Shown: positions 6,165 through 7,117 of the stretch, in pieces
Numbering within the stretch: position 1 is the stretch's first letter
Layout of the letters: each line of letters starts with the position of its first letter
Notes under the pieces: generated by a model
Seen by the model: the letters and a program-made list of their open reading frames with translations, nothing else
Database searches by the model: none
What the model was told of the DNA's origin: nothing
Assembly: GCA_002482845.1 (NCBI GenBank)
Contig: DLGT01000178.1
Coordinates: 1 to 7,117 of the forward strand
DNA length: 7,117 bases
Reading direction: 5' to 3'
Origin: Saprospiraceae bacterium UBA7687
GTDB taxonomy: Bacteria > Bacteroidota > Bacteroidia > Chitinophagales > Saprospiraceae
Position numbers and translations under genes: made by a program

Positions 6165-6786
6165 CTTTTAGTCAGCTCCACCCTGTGATCACGGCACCAT
6201 GATACGAGATATATTTAAGAGACAGTACTTCGGCTGGTGGCTAGTATTTTCTAGAGTGACTTCTACTTCAGTGAGTTTAGAGTTTGGTAGATTACCTTAT
6301 GATTTAGTATGTATTCAGTGTTTTGGATGCAGGTTTTTCATTAGTAGATTACCATTTTAGTTCAGTGTTTTTCAGTGGCTCTCAGTGATGGGGGCTTTTT
6401 TTATATCCGCATTATTCCTATTGGACTTGTAAACTTGTTTGCAAGCTATACCTTTTATGGAGTTGTAAAATTTTTTTCAAAATTATCCACACAAAACTTA
6501 ATCCTTATTACTCCATACCATAACATCTTCCCCCAACTCTTTTCATCCCTATACTCAAAGCCTAACTTCATAAGCTGTGTGCAAAGCACTTCTTTATTTG
6601 TCGGGCGCTTGCTCCTTTCAGTCCGCTGCGTTCGCCCTTTCACAGGTTATATGGCATACTGTCTCAGCCATAGACCAGAATGTTCCAGCCACTTCCCTAA
6701 CTCATAGCGCTTCATGTTCATAGAGTACGCTTAACTCCAAATCCTTGCCCAATTGTACACTATGCCCATGAACGCTATTTTTGCCC

Positions 6787-6947
6787 AGTGCTCTGTCAAG
6801 ATAAGTAGTTAGATTATAATGGGAGCTATTTTTTCAAAGATCAAGGCAAAAAACGCAGGCATAGCAGGAGCTACGACGAGTATTTTTAACGCAGAGATTT
6901 GAAAAAAGAGCCCCATTTTATTAAGTAATTTATCTTGACAGAGCACT
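6787..6947. mobile_element. MITE-like 161-bp near-palindrome
   Basis: The ends are a perfect 18-bp inverted repeat: AGTGCTCTGTCAAGATAA (6787-6804) against 6930-6947. The symmetry continues inward: AATGGG (6818-6823) pairs with CCCATT (6912-6917), TTTTTTCAAA (6829-6838) with TTTGAAAAAA (6898-6907), and TAGC (6862-6865) with GCTA (6870-6873) at the centre. All stems share one axis near 6867. There is no transposase inside, so it would be a non-autonomous element moved by a transposase elsewhere. No convincing target-site duplication is visible at the borders, so the exact ends are uncertain by a base or two. A large conserved hairpin RNA is the alternative. Confidence 0.65.
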
Positions 6948-6973
6948 ATACTCTAAGTGGCTTTGTCGCAGTT

Positions 6974-7050
6974 ACATAGTATCTACCATATAGACAAGTA
7001 CCGTTACACTATATGAGCCATATTCCTTGTCATTATGTTAGATACTATGT
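6974..7050. repeat. 77-nt long hairpin
   Basis: ACATAGTATCTA (6974-6985) and TAGATACTATGT (7039-7050) are perfect inverted repeats. After one mismatch the stem continues with CATATAGACAAG (6987-6998) against CTTGTCATTATG (7027-7038), 10 of 12 pairs, giving about 25 paired positions. The loop holds a small ATATG-AGC-CATAT hairpin (7011-7023). It lies 27 bases from the MITE-like element and 10 bases beyond a possible stop codon at 7061-7063 on the minus strand. It could be a terminator-like structure or another palindromic repeat. Confidence 0.6.
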
Positions 7051-7060
7051 GTATATCAGC

Positions 7061-7117
7061 TTACATTCTGGCGGCTATGGCTGGCAGTATTTTCACTGCT
7101 TCCTGTATCTGTGCCAT
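7061..7117 (-). CDS. Possible C-terminal end of a gene entering from the right edge
   Basis: On the minus strand one frame is open from the window edge to a TAA at 7061-7063, giving 18 residues (MAQIQEAVKILPAIAARM). It would be the end of a larger gene if the frame continues to the right; the ATG at the exact edge is probably internal. The sequence is more GC-rich than the region to its left, and a long hairpin follows the stop. It is too short to identify, and an open frame of this length could be chance. Confidence 0.25.
   Translation of the reverse strand: MAQIQEAVKILPAIAARM

Larger units (their letters stand above)
5500..7117. other. Gene-poor, hairpin- and repeat-rich region
   Basis: Over 1.6 kb no open frame on either strand looks like a complete real protein. 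5527-5700 is AT-rich sequence behind the operon promoter. 5700-5815 and 5940-5990 contain low-complexity CATTC/CTTCATT repetition. 6240-6380 contains a loose direct repeat (GTAGATTACC at 6287 and 6344). 6455-6720 holds only short, stop-broken frames. The structured elements are listed separately. I saw no tRNA, rRNA or recognisable riboswitch. Confidence 0.7.

Noticed and set aside
6483..6491. TTATCCACA, a perfect DnaA-box sequence
   Set aside because: Only a single box is present, with no second box, AT-rich unwinding element or replication gene beside it; one such 9-mer is expected by chance at a few percent or more in AT-rich DNA of this length.
6603..6637. GGGCG / CGCCC inverted repeat as a terminator
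   Set aside because: The stem is only 5 bp with a long loop and no U-run, and no gene ends there.
6375..6707. Plus-strand frame of 110 codons
   Set aside because: The product shows no family features and no good start context; it overlaps a minus-strand frame of equal merit. Probably chance.
6776..6783. TATTTTTG on the plus strand as a promoter -7 box
   Set aside because: It fits TAnnTTTG with a TTG 20 bases upstream, but it leads directly into the MITE-like element with no gene; low information in AT-rich DNA.
7035..7117. Plus-strand frame to the right edge with a hydrophobic start
   Set aside because: It is short, begins inside the hairpin arm, has no promoter or ribosome site, and the opposite strand is also open.

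Overview
The window looks like an accessory (horizontally acquired) locus from a member of the Bacteroidota. The clearest pointer is a promoter of the Bacteroidota type (TTTG, 22-base spacer, TACCTTTG) just upstream of the first gene of the main cluster, with a very short AT-rich leader and no Shine-Dalgarno sequence. AT-rich composition and the protein families present (GxxExxY protein, MmeI-like methyltransferase, XRE-ImmA/IrrE protein) agree with this. The species cannot be read from the sequence. All genes I can support are on the minus strand.

Main cluster (5499 down to 825, minus strand): four genes with short gaps (16, 23 and 19 bases), very probably one transcript. In order they encode a 203-residue protein of unknown function; a 353-residue XRE helix-turn-helix plus ImmA/IrrE metallopeptidase (HELGH motif); an 81-residue small protein made of two degenerate copies of one 38-residue unit; and an 898-residue MmeI-like adenine-N6 DNA methyltransferase (DPACGSGNF and NPPY motifs). 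The first two have the layout of a toxin-antitoxin pair; the methyltransferase suggests genome defence. I infer a composite defence or stability cassette. The N-terminal domain of the methyltransferase resembles the MmeI nuclease domain but lacks a recognisable D-x9-E-x-K site. Its specificity segment is far more AT-rich than the rest of the gene, suggesting a domain swap.

Left end (1 to 855): a tandem array of about seven units of about 50 bp, ending in GGTTCAGAC on the plus strand. The array is split by a 147-residue GxxExxY-family PD-(D/E)XK nuclease-like gene (572 down to 129). One unit runs into the end of the methyltransferase gene and encodes its last nine residues. This nested nuclease-in-repeats arrangement is one of the two most interesting parts of the window; the four-gene cassette is the other.

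Right end (5500 to 7117): 1.6 kb with no convincing complete gene but rich in structure. It holds a 77-nt hairpin (5871-5947), a second promoter-like site (6069-6097), short direct repeats, a 161-bp nearly palindromic MITE-like element with perfect 18-bp terminal inverted repeats (6787-6947), and another 77-nt hairpin (6974-7050). The last may lie just downstream of a gene entering from the right edge. It reads like decayed or repeat-colonised intergenic DNA.
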